From the NCBI RefSeq assembly GCF_900156545.1, contig NZ_FTNW01000002.1, positions 310,001 through 374,000 of the forward strand: DNA of 64,000 nt. The letters run 5' to 3'. Under the pieces are notes generated by a model. That model saw only the letters and a list, made by a program, of their open reading frames with translations, did not search any database and was not told the origin of the DNA. This DNA comes from Aquipseudomonas alcaligenes (GTDB lineage Bacteria; Pseudomonadota; Gammaproteobacteria; Pseudomonadales; Pseudomonadaceae). Made by a program: the position numbers and the translations under genes. Shown here one piece after another: positions 7,878 through 16,583 of this stretch (positions are counted from its first letter, which is position 1; the number at the start of each line of letters is the position of its first letter).

Positions 7878-9122
7878 ATGCTCAGCTGGGACGAATTCGA
7901 TAAGGAAGATGCCACCGAAGCGGCCGCCAAGCCTGCCGCTGCCGTCGTTGGCGCCGCGCTCGATCAACTGGACAGCGACGCCGCCGGCTCCGTCGAGGAA
8001 GCCCGTGCCGTTTCGGCCGACGACTCCGACGCCGTCGCCCGCGCCAAGAAGGCCCTGAACGACCTGGACATCCAGGAAGGCCTGGACGACCTGGAAGGCG
8101 CCAGCGCCCGCGTGCACGTCGGCGACAAGCAGATGATCAACGCCCGCGCCGACCTCAACCAGCTCGTACCCTTCAAGTACGACTGGGCCTGGCAGAAGTA
8201 TCTGGATGGTTGCGCCAACCACTGGATGCCGCAGGAAGTGAACATGAATGCCGACATCGCTCTGTGGAAGAGCAAGGACGGCCTCTCCGAAGACGAGCGC
8301 CGCATCGTCAAGCGTTCGCTGGGCTTCTTCTCCACCGCCGACAGCCTGGTCGCCAACAACCTGGTGCTGGCCGTGTACCGCCTGATCACCAACCCCGAGT
8401 GCCGCCAGTACATCCTGCGCCAGGCCTTCGAGGAAGCGATCCACACCCACGCCTACCAGTACTGCATTGAGTCGCTGGGCATGGATGAAGGCGAGATCTT
8501 CAACATGTACCACGAGATTCCTTCGGTCGCGAAGAAAGCCTCCTGGGGCCTGAAGTACACCCGCTCGATCTCCGACCCGATGTTCCAGACCGGCACCCCG
8601 GAGACCGACCGCCAGTTCCTGCGCAACCTGATCGCCTACTACTGCGTTCTGGAAGGCATCTTCTTCTACTGCGGCTTCACCCAGATCCTCTCCATGGGCC
8701 GCCGCAACAAGATGACCGGCACCGCCGAGCAGTTCCAGTACATCCTGCGCGACGAGTCCATGCACCTGAACTTCGGCATCGACGTGATCAACCAGATCAA
8801 GATCGAGAACCCGCACCTGTGGGACGCCGCGATGAAGGACGAAGCGACCCAGATGATCCTGCAGGGCACCCAGCTGGAGATCGAATACGCGCGTGACACC
8901 ATGCCGCGCGGCGTGCTGGGCATGAACGCGGCGATGATGGAGGACTACCTGAAGTTCATCGCCAACCGTCGTCTGACCCAGATCGGTCTGAAGGAAGAGT
9001 ATCCGGGCGCGACCAACCCGTTCCCGTGGATGAGCGAGATCATGGACCTGAAGAAGGAGAAGAACTTCTTCGAGACGCGTGTGATCGAGTATCAGACTGG
9101 TGGCGCGTTGAGCTGGGATTGA
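7878..9122 (+). CDS. nrdB: Ribonucleoside-diphosphate reductase class Ia, beta (radical) subunit
   Basis: A 414-residue small subunit carrying the di-iron tyrosyl radical. Expected ligands are present: Asp155 in TADSLVANN, Glu186 and His189 in FEEAIH, radical Tyr193 (HTHAY, spacing as in E. coli H118-Y122), Glu in [10 protein letters not shown], and Glu/His in [10 protein letters not shown]. It has an Ala/Asp-rich N-terminal extension of about 70 residues compared with the E. coli protein, as in other pseudomonads. It lies 399 bp downstream of nrdA and may have its own promoter. An intrinsic terminator follows. Confidence 0.96.
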   Translation: MLSWDEFDKEDATEAAAKPAAAVVGAALDQLDSDAAGSVEEARAVSADDSDAVARAKKALNDLDIQEGLDDLEGASARVHVGDKQMINARADLNQLVPFKYDWAWQKYLDGCANHWMPQEVNMNADIALWKSKDGLSEDERRIVKRSLGFFSTADSLVANNLVLAVYRLITNPECRQYILRQAFEEAIHTHAYQYCIESLGMDEGEIFNMYHEIPSVAKKASWGLKYTRSISDPMFQTGTPETDRQFLRNLIAYYCVLEGIFFYCGFTQILSMGRRNKMTGTAEQFQYILRDESMHLNFGIDVINQIKIENPHLWDAAMKDEATQMILQGTQLEIEYARDTMPRGVLGMNAAMMEDYLKFIANRRLTQIGLKEEYPGATNPFPWMSEIMDLKKEKNFFETRVIEYQTGGALSWD

Positions 9123-9199
9123 TTCCTGGGTCTAGACCGTTAGGACAAATTACAAGCGCTTTACCTGATTACGGATGTTCGGGGCAGCGAGAGAAACTA

Positions 9200-9228
9200 A
9201 AAGCCCCGCCTTGTGCGGGGTTTCTTTT
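9200..9228 (+). terminator. Rho-independent terminator of nrdB
   Basis: AAAGCCCCGC / GCGGGGTTTCTTTT hairpin with a short TTGT loop and a T-rich tail, 78 bp after the nrdB stop. It marks the left edge of the AT-rich cassette: the next ATG is only 15 bp beyond. Confidence 0.85.
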
Positions 9229-9243
9229 ATAAGAGAAGAAACA

Positions 9244-10263
9244 ATGAAGCTGGACTTCACAGAAGTTACTCAAGGCAACCACTCTTTCTTTCTGACAGTA
9301 ATGCCTGCTGGCCTACTCACAAAAATCGCCTATGCAGCAGTACGCCGACAGGACAATGAAGAGGGCGCTGTTCAACGCATACTTAACCAATCGCGCATCA
9401 TAAGCATCAAAAATTTCGCACTGCAAAACGGCATATTCCCAGCAAGCATTGTACTGAACTGGAACAGCGAGCCAATTGGCATAGAAGACGATCAACTAGA
9501 AATACCCGACGAAGAGCGAATCGCACAAATAATTGATGGCCAGCATCGCGTTGCAGGAATTCGAGCAGCAATCGAAGAAAACCCTGAAATAAGTAATCTT
9601 CAACTGCCCGTTGCAATTTACGCAAACCTAAACACAACCGAATGTGCAAATATTTTCCTATCCATCAACACAGAGCAGAGACCTGTACCTAGAAGTTTGG
9701 TATTTGATCTTTACGGAATTGCCAATGAAGAACTAATTGACCCTTCCGCATATCGTGCCAGAGACATTGCCATGGCTCTAAACATGGAGGATGCTCCATA
9801 CGCAGAACTCATAAAGCTCCCCAACTCACCAAGACAAAAAGGTGGCATCGCCCTATCAACTGCGGTATCAGCAATCAAACCCCTAGTAGAACCAAAAGGC
9901 CTTTTTGAACAAGTTGGCGCCACATCACTCGAAACGCAAACGACCATCTTCAAGAATTTCTTTGAAGCCATTTCCGAAAAATATGGCGATGCTTGGCAGG
10001 ACAGAAGTAATGCCTTTATCTATGCAGCAGGATTTGTGGGCGCCGTTGACTTCCTGAAGCTAGTACTTATTCCATATTGCACAAACAGAAAATCCTTCAA
10101 AAAGGATTTAATCTCCGAAACAATAAAAATTGACCACACAAACCTAATTTTACAAGACGAGGTGAAAGGTTTGGGAGGAAAAGATGCCCCCAAGAGAGTC
10201 TACGAGAGACTTCTTGACTCATTTGAACCTCTCGAAGAAGAGCATGGTGCATTTGAGCTGTAA
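9244..10263 (+). CDS. DGQHR-domain protein (DndB/DpdB-like superfamily)
   Basis: A 339-residue cytosolic protein with the signature IIDGQHRVAGIRAA (DGQHR at 98-102) and the second conserved block FLSINTEQRPVPRSL (138-152), both typical of DGQHR proteins. Characterised relatives include DndB of DNA phosphorothioation systems and ParB-fold proteins of DNA-modification islands. Base composition is AT-rich with A/T-ending codons, unlike the GC-rich flanks. The ATG at 9244 follows a weak AGAGAAG site; its promoter may lie within or beyond the nrdB terminator. It is followed after 5 bp by a second AT-rich gene. No DndCDE, Dpd or methylase genes are present, so the function is open. Confidence 0.8.
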   Translation: MKLDFTEVTQGNHSFFLTVMPAGLLTKIAYAAVRRQDNEEGAVQRILNQSRIISIKNFALQNGIFPASIVLNWNSEPIGIEDDQLEIPDEERIAQIIDGQHRVAGIRAAIEENPEISNLQLPVAIYANLNTTECANIFLSINTEQRPVPRSLVFDLYGIANEELIDPSAYRARDIAMALNMEDAPYAELIKLPNSPRQKGGIALSTAVSAIKPLVEPKGLFEQVGATSLETQTTIFKNFFEAISEKYGDAWQDRSNAFIYAAGFVGAVDFLKLVLIPYCTNRKSFKKDLISETIKIDHTNLILQDEVKGLGGKDAPKRVYERLLDSFEPLEEEHGAFEL

Positions 10264-10268
10264 GAATT

Positions 10269-11021
10269 ATGCATCGACTTAATAACTCAATCTGCATTGA
10301 ACTGGCTGCCTGGGCACCGAATCCTACAACCAGTTTTACATTGACAGCACCAACATCAATCGCACTTGATGCAAATCTAGAGAAAGATTCCACCGACTAT
10401 TTCTATAACGCAGCCTGCACATTCCTAGAGGCATTCAAAAGCCTCTTGAACGGAAGCTTTGCTTGGTCAACAGTCCAACTGTATTACTCTATTTTCTACT
10501 CCACAAGATCAATACTAGCCATAAATAAGATCGCAATCTTTTACGAGAACAGAAAACATTACAGCATCCAAACACTACCCAACCATTCACCTCAAAAAGA
10601 AAGCGGAACCACACACGAAATAGCGTTTAAGATACTAAATCGACAGCTATCCATTCCAGAACTCTGTCAGCCCATTGACGGAATAACACCTTCTGAATGG
10701 CTAAAATCAAAAAGAGAAGAGGCTAACTATAAATTAGCCAAATTTTATGACCCAAACATGCCACCGCATTTCAACTACACCAACGTCGAATCACTTGTAA
10801 AGGCAACCAAAGCTTACATACAAGACATACAAAGCAATTCTCTCACGCTAACACACGACAAAGATCACGCCGCAATCGCCTACCCACTCCTTTGCCTTAA
10901 AAAGAATAAAGACAGGCTCATATCAAACAAAATCTTCCTCTTAGACCCAGACATATCCTACCTCAGTAGCCTACTACCAGAGGAATTTGGTCATATCAAT
11001 AATTTCCTATTCAGCGATTAG
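10269..11021 (+). CDS. HEPN-like all-helical protein of unknown function, paired with DGQHR gene
   Basis: A 250-residue protein, predicted soluble and helical, AT-rich like its partner. The block FAWSTVQLYYSIFYSTRSIL (64-83) resembles the core helix pair of HEPN proteins, and KREEANYKLAKFYDP (148-162) is a second conserved-looking motif. A clear Rx4-6H ribonuclease motif is not seen, so nuclease activity cannot be claimed. It begins 5 bp after the DGQHR stop, so it is almost certainly co-transcribed and possibly coupled. The family assignment is pattern-based only. Confidence 0.5.
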   Translation: MHRLNNSICIELAAWAPNPTTSFTLTAPTSIALDANLEKDSTDYFYNAACTFLEAFKSLLNGSFAWSTVQLYYSIFYSTRSILAINKIAIFYENRKHYSIQTLPNHSPQKESGTTHEIAFKILNRQLSIPELCQPIDGITPSEWLKSKREEANYKLAKFYDPNMPPHFNYTNVESLVKATKAYIQDIQSNSLTLTHDKDHAAIAYPLLCLKKNKDRLISNKIFLLDPDISYLSSLLPEEFGHINNFLFSD

Positions 11022-11045
11022 CGCGAACACCCTATTTGGATATGA

Positions 11046-11066
11046 ATAAAGGGGACAGATTTATTT
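11046..11066 (+). other. AAAGGGGACAGATTTATTT motif at cassette end
   Basis: Directly after the helical gene lies AAAGGGGACAGATTTATTT. From memory, strings like this recur next to IS200-like/RAYT transposases in gammaproteobacteria; no transposase remains here. It could be a transposition scar marking the right edge of the cassette. This is unverified. Confidence 0.25.
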
Positions 11067-11107
11067 TCTCAGCAACTGAGATCAACTAATCATCCCTTTT
11101 CGCCCTC

Positions 11108-11400
11108 ACGGCGAGTCACTTTCTCTTGCGTGCCCAAGAGAAAGTAACCAAAGAGAAAGGCACCCCGACATCCGGGTCGCGCTATGCGCGACTTCCCTCC
11201 CTCCGGTGCCGCTCCGGGGGCCGGCTTACAAGGGCCATCCATGGCCCTTTAAGCCTCTCGCGGCCATCCGGGCCGCTCGTCCCCCTGCGCAACACCTCCA
11301 CTCGGCCTCCTGACGGGGACTCGGGCTCCGAGTTGCCGGGTGGTTTTTCTTTGCGCTGCGCGCATGAATCGTTTCCACGCTGCGCGAGGCATTGGGAGAG
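11108..11400 (-). repeat. Diverged inverted copy of the 0.37-kb repeat unit
   Basis: Read on the minus strand, this stretch follows the same order of blocks as the three units downstream: a hairpin, a palindrome built on GGGCCATGGATGGCCC, a CCGG-rich block and a terminal AAAG-rich hairpin (11111-11145). Sequence identity is clearly lower than among the other units. It opens as CTTTCTCTTGCG/CAAGAGAAAG. No protein gene is supported; open frames across it are side effects of high GC. Confidence 0.55.
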
Positions 11401-11411
11401 CAAGAGAGCGG

Positions 11412-11776
11412 CGTAGCCCGGATGCAATCCGGGAAAGGCCCAACACCCAATTCCCGGATTACATCCGGGCTACCCAAACGGTTTGGCGCCTGCCCCTCTC
11501 CCGCCAGCGGGAGAGGGATTCAGAAAACGAACCTTCAGGCAACACCAAACGCCCCCTTCAGGAGGCCGAACGGAATCGTTGCGGAAGGGAGCGAGCCGCA
11601 TGGATGCGGCGAGAGGCTTAAAGGGCCAGGGACGGCCCTTGTAAGCCGGCCCCTGGAGCGACGATGGAGTGAGGGAACCCCGCCGCAGGCGGGGCCGGAT
11701 GTCGGGGGCAAGCCCTTTTGGTTCCTTTTGGGGCGACTGCCAAAAGGAACCCGCCCAGCAGGGCGGAACCACTGCC
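11412..11776 (+). repeat. Repeat unit 1 (REP head, ~365 bp)
   Basis: Begins with an approximately 60-bp REP-type inverted repeat (arms GTAGCCCGGATGCAATCCGGG and CCCGGATTACATCCGGGCTAC, 11412-11473). A body follows with nested palindromes (GCCGCATGGATGCGGC; AAGGGCCAGGGACGGCCCTT), and the unit ends with a CCTTTTGG/CCAAAAGG hairpin and a GCCCAGCAGGGCGG hairpin. It is the most diverged of the three direct units. Confidence 0.75.
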
Positions 11777-11820
11777 CCAGCCAACACGAAAACGAGCAGC
11801 GGCAAATAAGCAAACCAGCG

Positions 11821-12183
11821 CATAGCCCGGATGCAATCCGGGAAAGGCCCAACACCCAATTCCCGGATTACATCCGGGCTACATAAATGGTTTGGCGCAT
11901 GCCCCTCCCACGCCAGCGGGAGAGAGATTCAGACGACGAACCTTCAGGCAACACCAAACGCCCCTTCAGGAGGGTGAGCGGAATCGTTGCGTAGAGGGGT
12001 GAGCCGCATGGATGCGGCGAAAGGCGTAAAGGGGCATGGACGCCCCTTGTACGCCGACCCTCGGAGCAGCGATGGAGCGAACGAACCCGGAGCGAAGCGC
12101 AGGGCCGGATGGCGGGGCTAGACCTTTTGGTTCCTTTTGGGGCAATGCCAAAAGGAACCCGCCCAGCAGGGCGGAACCACTGC
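11821..12183 (+). repeat. Repeat unit 2 (REP head, ~363 bp)
   Basis: Same architecture as unit 1. From 11885 to about 12118 it is almost identical to unit 3, with only isolated differences seen, implying recent duplication or gene conversion. It contains GGGGCATGGACGCCCC and GCCGCATGGATGCGGC palindromes and the terminal CCAAAAGGAACC hairpin arm. Confidence 0.8.
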
Positions 12184-12205
12184 CGAAGCCAACACGAAAA
12201 GCAGC

Positions 12206-12585
12206 GCGTAGCCCGGATGCAATCCGGGAGAGGCCCAACACCCAATTCCCGGATTACATCCGGGCTACATAAATGGTTTGGCGCCTGCCCCTCCCACGCC
12301 AGCGGGAGAGAGATTCAGACGACGAACCTTCAGGCAACACCAAACGCCCCTTCAGGAGGGTGAGCGGAATCGTTGCGTAGAGGGGTGAGCCGCATGGATG
12401 CGGCGAAAGGCGTAAAGGGGCATGGACGCCCCTTGTACGCCGACCCTCGGAGCGGCGATGGAGCGAACGAACCCGGAGCGAAGCGCAGGGCCGGATGGCG
12501 GGGCAAGCCCTTTTGGTTCCTTTTTGGGGGCCGGCCATCCGGGCGACAGCCAAAAGGAACCCGCCCAGCAGGGCGGAACCACTGC
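12206..12585 (+). repeat. Repeat unit 3 (REP head, ~380 bp)
   Basis: The third direct copy, slightly longer because the terminal hairpin region carries an extra GGCCGGCCATCCGG segment. Its REP head (12206-12268) matches units 1 and 2. The array then stops and sequence becomes AT-rich. Confidence 0.8.
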
Positions 12586-12911
12586 ATCACCCAATGAGGA
12601 AACGAGCAACAGCACATTCCCCCATAAAAAACGAGACTTAACTCACTAAACGCTAGCCACCAAAGCCAGCCGCATGATATGCAATGAATTGTTTTTTGAC
12701 ACCAAAAGTATCAAAGACAAAAAAATGGCGCGCCAAAAAATCAACAGCGCATTACAAAGCACCAGCCGACACCCAAAGCAGGATTTGTAGACGCATCAAA
12801 CATCACATGGGGAATTGAAATTTAATTAAACGACAGACTGACTACCGCACAGCAATACCGGACAGCGACTGTTAACCCTAATTAAATTTTCACAGTAAAA
12901 GTCCTGCAGAT
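12586..12911. other. AT-rich intergenic stretch before a GGDEF gene
   Basis: About 325 bp without a supportable gene. It is noticeably AT-richer than most of the window, with runs such as AAACGACAGACTGACT and TTAATTAAAC, and probably holds the promoter of the downstream cyclase. No confident -35/-10 pair was assigned. Confidence 0.5.
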
Positions 12912-14324
12912 ATGATGAACAGCATATACGCCAGCAGTACGCAAACCGTATTCGTATTACTCCTCCTGCTCTGCGCAAGCATCGCTTACAGCATCCATAT
13001 CAAACGCAAACTGGCCAGATCCACAGTCAAGGCCGACCTCGCCATCAACGAACTGAAAGCCCAACTCGACAATAACAGCGCTCTGCTGCGCACAGCCGTG
13101 GACGGTATTCATGTCATCAACCTGCAAGGTGACCTTATCATGGCCAACGACGCATTTTGCCGGCTGTTGGGCTACGACATGGACGAAGTCATGCAGCTGA
13201 ATGTCACCCAGTGGGACGCCTATCTGGACAAGGACGAGCTTATCCCCAACATCGTAAAACTGCGCGGGCAAGTCAGCACCTTTGAAACGCGCCACCGACG
13301 AAAGGACGGAACTATTCTGGATGTAGAGATCAACACCGTCGGCGTTGATATCAACAACACGCCACTGCTGTTCTGCTCCGCCCGGGACATTACAGAAAGA
13401 AAGGCCATTGAACATCAACTTAGGCAAGCCGCGAATGTTTTCCACTATTCCCAGGAAAGCCTGATGATCATCAATAACAAAGGCATTATTGCCGATGTGA
13501 ACAATGCCTTTACCCGTATCACCGGCTACACCCGCGAGGAGGCCGTAGGCCAGTGTCCGCCACTGATAAATGCCGAGCAAAACGACGCGCAGATTTGCCT
13601 GCATATCCGTAACGCGCTGGATAACTCGGGTTACTGGAGCGGTGAAACCTGGAATGTCCGCAAGAATGGCGAGGTGTATGCCACCAACCTGACCATCAGC
13701 CGGGTAACGGATCAGTCGGGGCGTATCAGCAATCTGGTCGGTATCTTTAGTGACATCACGCCCTCCAAACGTTATCAGGAACAGTTGGAGCAGATCGCCC
13801 ATTACGATCCGCTGACGCAGTTACCTAATCGTCTGCTCTTTGCCGACCGGCTACAGCACGAAATTGTCCGGGCATCACGCAATAACACCATCGTGGCGGT
13901 TGTGTATCTGGATCTGGACGGCTTCAAGCAGGTCAATGACACCTGCGGCCATGCTGCCGGGGACCAGCTGCTGAGCACGCTGGCAACCCGCATGAAGTGC
14001 GCGCTGCGCGATGAGGACACCCTGGCGCGCATCGGCGGTGACGAGTTTGTCGCCGTTCTGGTGGATCTGGAATCGGTAGAGGCTTGCGAGGTTGTTTTGA
14101 AGCGTCTGCTCAGCGCGGCGGCGGCGTCCGTGATAATCGATAACCAGCCCCATCAGGTTTCTGCCAGCATCGGCGTGGCCTGTTATCCCCATGACGGCAT
14201 TGACGCAGACCAACTGATACGACGCGCCGATCACGCGATGTATCAGGCCAAGCAGAGCGGTAAAAACCGCTATCAGTTCAGCCAGGCGGTCCGACCTGGC
14301 GAGCCGACGGACTCCCACACCTAG
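12912..14324 (+). CDS. Membrane-anchored PAS-PAS-GGDEF diguanylate cyclase
   Basis: 470 residues: one N-terminal transmembrane helix (about 10-28), a short coiled segment, PAS 1 (about 45-165, ending ARDITERK), PAS 2 (about 175-285, ending FSDITPSKR) and a GGDEF domain (about 300-455). The active site is ARIGGDEFVAV, with an intact inhibitory I-site RDED five residues upstream, so c-di-GMP synthesis with product inhibition is expected. Composition is less GC-rich than the core genes, and it directly follows the repeat array, which suggests it belongs to the variable part of the locus. Its signal is unknown. Confidence 0.9.
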   Translation: MMNSIYASSTQTVFVLLLLLCASIAYSIHIKRKLARSTVKADLAINELKAQLDNNSALLRTAVDGIHVINLQGDLIMANDAFCRLLGYDMDEVMQLNVTQWDAYLDKDELIPNIVKLRGQVSTFETRHRRKDGTILDVEINTVGVDINNTPLLFCSARDITERKAIEHQLRQAANVFHYSQESLMIINNKGIIADVNNAFTRITGYTREEAVGQCPPLINAEQNDAQICLHIRNALDNSGYWSGETWNVRKNGEVYATNLTISRVTDQSGRISNLVGIFSDITPSKRYQEQLEQIAHYDPLTQLPNRLLFADRLQHEIVRASRNNTIVAVVYLDLDGFKQVNDTCGHAAGDQLLSTLATRMKCALRDEDTLARIGGDEFVAVLVDLESVEACEVVLKRLLSAAAASVIIDNQPHQVSASIGVACYPHDGIDADQLIRRADHAMYQAKQSGKNRYQFSQAVRPGEPTDSHT

Positions 14325-14336
14325 CGATCCACTCCT

Positions 14337-14366
14337 GGCTGAGTCACGGAGCAAACTGACTCAGCC
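14337..14366. terminator. Perfect 9-bp inverted repeat after the cyclase gene
   Basis: GGCTGAGTC and GACTCAGCC are separated by 12 bp, 13 bp after the cyclase stop. There is no T-run, so it is a weak terminator candidate or a transcript 3'-end hairpin. Confidence 0.4.
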
Positions 14367-14465
14367 ATCCGCCGGGACAGAATACGCCTTGTACCGAGTA
14401 AAGCCTCTGGCCGTGCGCCGTGAGAAAGCATGCCTTCCTTGCGCGGTAAGCCTGATAGGCAGTGG

Positions 14466-15209
14466 CTACACCTTCACGCACACAAAAATCGCATTCCCCG
14501 AAACCTGATCCCAGGGAATGATCTTCTCGTAGTCATGCTCGAACACATGCACCTCGAAGTAAGGCCGTAACACCTCCTGCAACTCGGCGAAGCTGACCGC
14601 CACCATCGGATGCTCATCGCGCCAGACCTGCGTTTCATCGCCCGTCGCCTTTTCGATGCGCAGGCGCAATGACTGCCGCTCGCCCTCACCCGAATAATGC
14701 CAGCCGGAGCTGAAGGTGAACTGGCTGCCCTCGTGCTGCACGCTGTGCGTCACCGACAACGCGTTATCAATCCGCTCGCGGTCCACCGCGTTGAAGCAGA
14801 ACACGCCCTGGCTGTTCAGCGCCGCATGCACGCTGGCCACACAGGCTTTCAGACGTTCGATGCCGGCGCTGTAGTGAACCGAATACAAAAAGCAGGTAAT
14901 CAGGTCCAGGCGCTCGGCCACGCTGAACGCGCACATATCCTGCCGGGAGAACTGCGCCTCCGGACAGCGAATCGCCGCCAGGTCGAGCATCGGCTGGTGG
15001 ATGTCGAGGCCACTGCTGGCGTAACCGGCATCGATGAAATGACGGATATGCGGGCCGGTGCCACAGGCCATGTCCAGATGACGGACGCCACCATTGCCGA
15101 ACAGCTGCTGTAGCCGGTGAATGCAGTGACTCTGCGCCTGGTAATCGATGTCGGCACACATCAGGTCGTAGTAACCGGACAGGTCGGTATAAAGGGCGTT
15201 GACGGACAT
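14466..15209 (-). CDS. Class I SAM-dependent methyltransferase
   Basis: A 247-residue protein with motif I HLDMACGTGPHIRHF, an acidic residue ending beta-2 (SGLDIHQPML), motif II FSRQDMCAF and a post-motif LDLITCFLYSVHY. The layout is a small-molecule-type class I methyltransferase; the substrate is not deducible. It stands alone, divergent from the following acetyltransferase with 136 bp between starts. Confidence 0.8.
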   Translation of the reverse strand: MSVNALYTDLSGYYDLMCADIDYQAQSHCIHRLQQLFGNGGVRHLDMACGTGPHIRHFIDAGYASSGLDIHQPMLDLAAIRCPEAQFSRQDMCAFSVAERLDLITCFLYSVHYSAGIERLKACVASVHAALNSQGVFCFNAVDRERIDNALSVTHSVQHEGSQFTFSSGWHYSGEGERQSLRLRIEKATGDETQVWRDEHPMVAVSFAELQEVLRPYFEVHVFEHDYEKIIPWDQVSGNAIFVCVKV

Positions 15210-15345
15210 GGTGACCTGAAGGTGCTAACCGGCATGAATGAGGGCGCGCATGATAGCCCAGTCGGACGACGGCATGAGCCGGGGCGCAGTCGCGGCAGAC
15301 GGGCGTTACAATGGCGCCACGCCGATGCCCGGAAGCAGACTCTCG

Positions 15346-16029
15346 ATGTTCACCCTCACCCACCTCACCACCCCGCCGCCCGAATCGCTGAAAAGCCAGG
15401 TGCTGCAGATGGTGGTCGATTACTTCAGCGACCTCAGCCCGGCCCCGCTGACGCCGAGTAACCCGCTGTACCAGCTGTACCAGTACGTCATCGGCTACGA
15501 GGTGCACCTGTACCTGCAGGCCATGGGCAGCGAGCCGGCCAGCAGCGCCAGGCTGGTCCTCGCCCTCGACGATGAAGACCCGTCGCGTGTGCTGGGCTTC
15601 GCCCTCTACCTGCCCAGCCCGGATGATCCCGAGGCCTGCACCCTCGTCTACAGCGCCGTACAGGCCAGCCACCGCCGCCAGGGCATCGCCCGCGCCATGC
15701 TGCAGCAGATGCAGCTGCTGCATCCGCATGCGGCGCTGGCCTGCGTGGCAGATCGGGTACCGACCTTCGAGGCGATGGGCTTCGTCGTGCTTGGCGCGCG
15801 CGGGCCACAGTTGTTGATGAATACCCGGCGTAAGGCATCGGATGGCTGGGTAGCGGTGCAGGACCTGGCGCCGATCTTCCAATCCAAGGAAGTGCGGCAG
15901 ATCCACAGTTACCTGGTCAAACAACATGGCGAGCGGGCCATGCGCGACGCCGAAAAACAACGCGACCGCCTGCTCGATCAACTGACCCGCCAGGCCGAAG
16001 CGCTCGCCGCCACGCGCCGCCTACACTGA
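15346..16029 (+). CDS. GNAT-family acetyltransferase
   Basis: 227 residues from the ATG at 15346, chosen because GGAAG lies upstream and the protein then begins MFTLTHLTT; longer in-frame starts add a compositionally odd tail. The GNAT core includes VLGFALYLP, the acetyl-CoA loop VQASHRRQGIARAML (RRxGIA) and FEAMGFVVLG. The C-terminal ~50 residues are helical and charged. The substrate is unknown. Confidence 0.75.
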   Translation: MFTLTHLTTPPPESLKSQVLQMVVDYFSDLSPAPLTPSNPLYQLYQYVIGYEVHLYLQAMGSEPASSARLVLALDDEDPSRVLGFALYLPSPDDPEACTLVYSAVQASHRRQGIARAMLQQMQLLHPHAALACVADRVPTFEAMGFVVLGARGPQLLMNTRRKASDGWVAVQDLAPIFQSKEVRQIHSYLVKQHGERAMRDAEKQRDRLLDQLTRQAEALAATRRLH

Positions 16030-16059
16030 GCCCCGGGATAACATCACAGGAGCGGCACC

Positions 16060-16500
16060 ATGCGCATGATCGCGGTCTCGGCAACGCTGCTCACCTTCGC
16101 CCTGAGTGGCTGCACCAGCCACGGCGGCGGCGAGCATGTGCAGATGCGTCTGACCGGCACGGCGAAGAATGCCGGCCGCATCGGCCAGGCCACGCTGTCG
16201 CCGCGCGGCGAGCTGACCGACGTGTCGATCTTCGTCAGCGGCGTGCCCTTCGGCGTGACGTTGCCGGTGCGCCTGTTTGCCTATGTCTACCCCGGCAGCT
16301 GCGCGGCACGGGGCGCGCAACCGAGCTACGCGTTGAACAACACGGTGCTGACCGAGCACCGCGGCTCGGCCGATGGCTGGCGGCTGTCACGCATCGCCCG
16401 GGCACCACTGACCAAGCTGCGTGCCGCGCCGCACGCGCTGGTACTGCGCACCGCGCCGGCGGATGGTAGTCAGGACATCTTCTGCGGCGAGATTCCCTAG
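16060..16500 (+). CDS. Small predicted lipoprotein
   Basis: A 146-residue protein with a lipobox: MRMIAVSATLLTFALSGC, Cys at about residue 18 followed by Thr-Ser, so outer-membrane sorting is likely. The body is beta-rich (repeated Val/Leu/Arg strands) with two further Cys (SCAARG and FCGEIP) that could pair. A ribosome site (CAGGAG) is present. No family recognised. Confidence 0.7.
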   Translation: MRMIAVSATLLTFALSGCTSHGGGEHVQMRLTGTAKNAGRIGQATLSPRGELTDVSIFVSGVPFGVTLPVRLFAYVYPGSCAARGAQPSYALNNTVLTEHRGSADGWRLSRIARAPLTKLRAAPHALVLRTAPADGSQDIFCGEIP

Positions 16501-16583
16501 GGAACCTGGCGCAATTTCCGGCAGTCTCAACCGGCCTAGTGATCACCGGACGGCCCTCCAGGCCCACACAGCAAGGACACCCC

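Noticed and set aside
9244..10263. Assignment as DndB of a complete phosphorothioation system
   Set aside because: No dndA, dndC, dndD, dndE or restriction partner genes are present, so only the domain family is named.
10269..11021. Ribonuclease function for the HEPN-like protein
   Set aside because: A convincing Rx4-6H motif could not be located; only the helix pattern is similar.
11412..12585. CRISPR array
   Set aside because: Repeat units are about 370 bp with internal palindromes, not 25-40 bp repeats with unique spacers; no cas genes.
11126..12617. Many open frames of 60-165 codons on both strands across the repeat array
   Set aside because: They recur with the repeat units, are rich in Arg/Pro/Gly, have no ribosome sites and follow GC-rich palindromes; treated as non-coding repeats.
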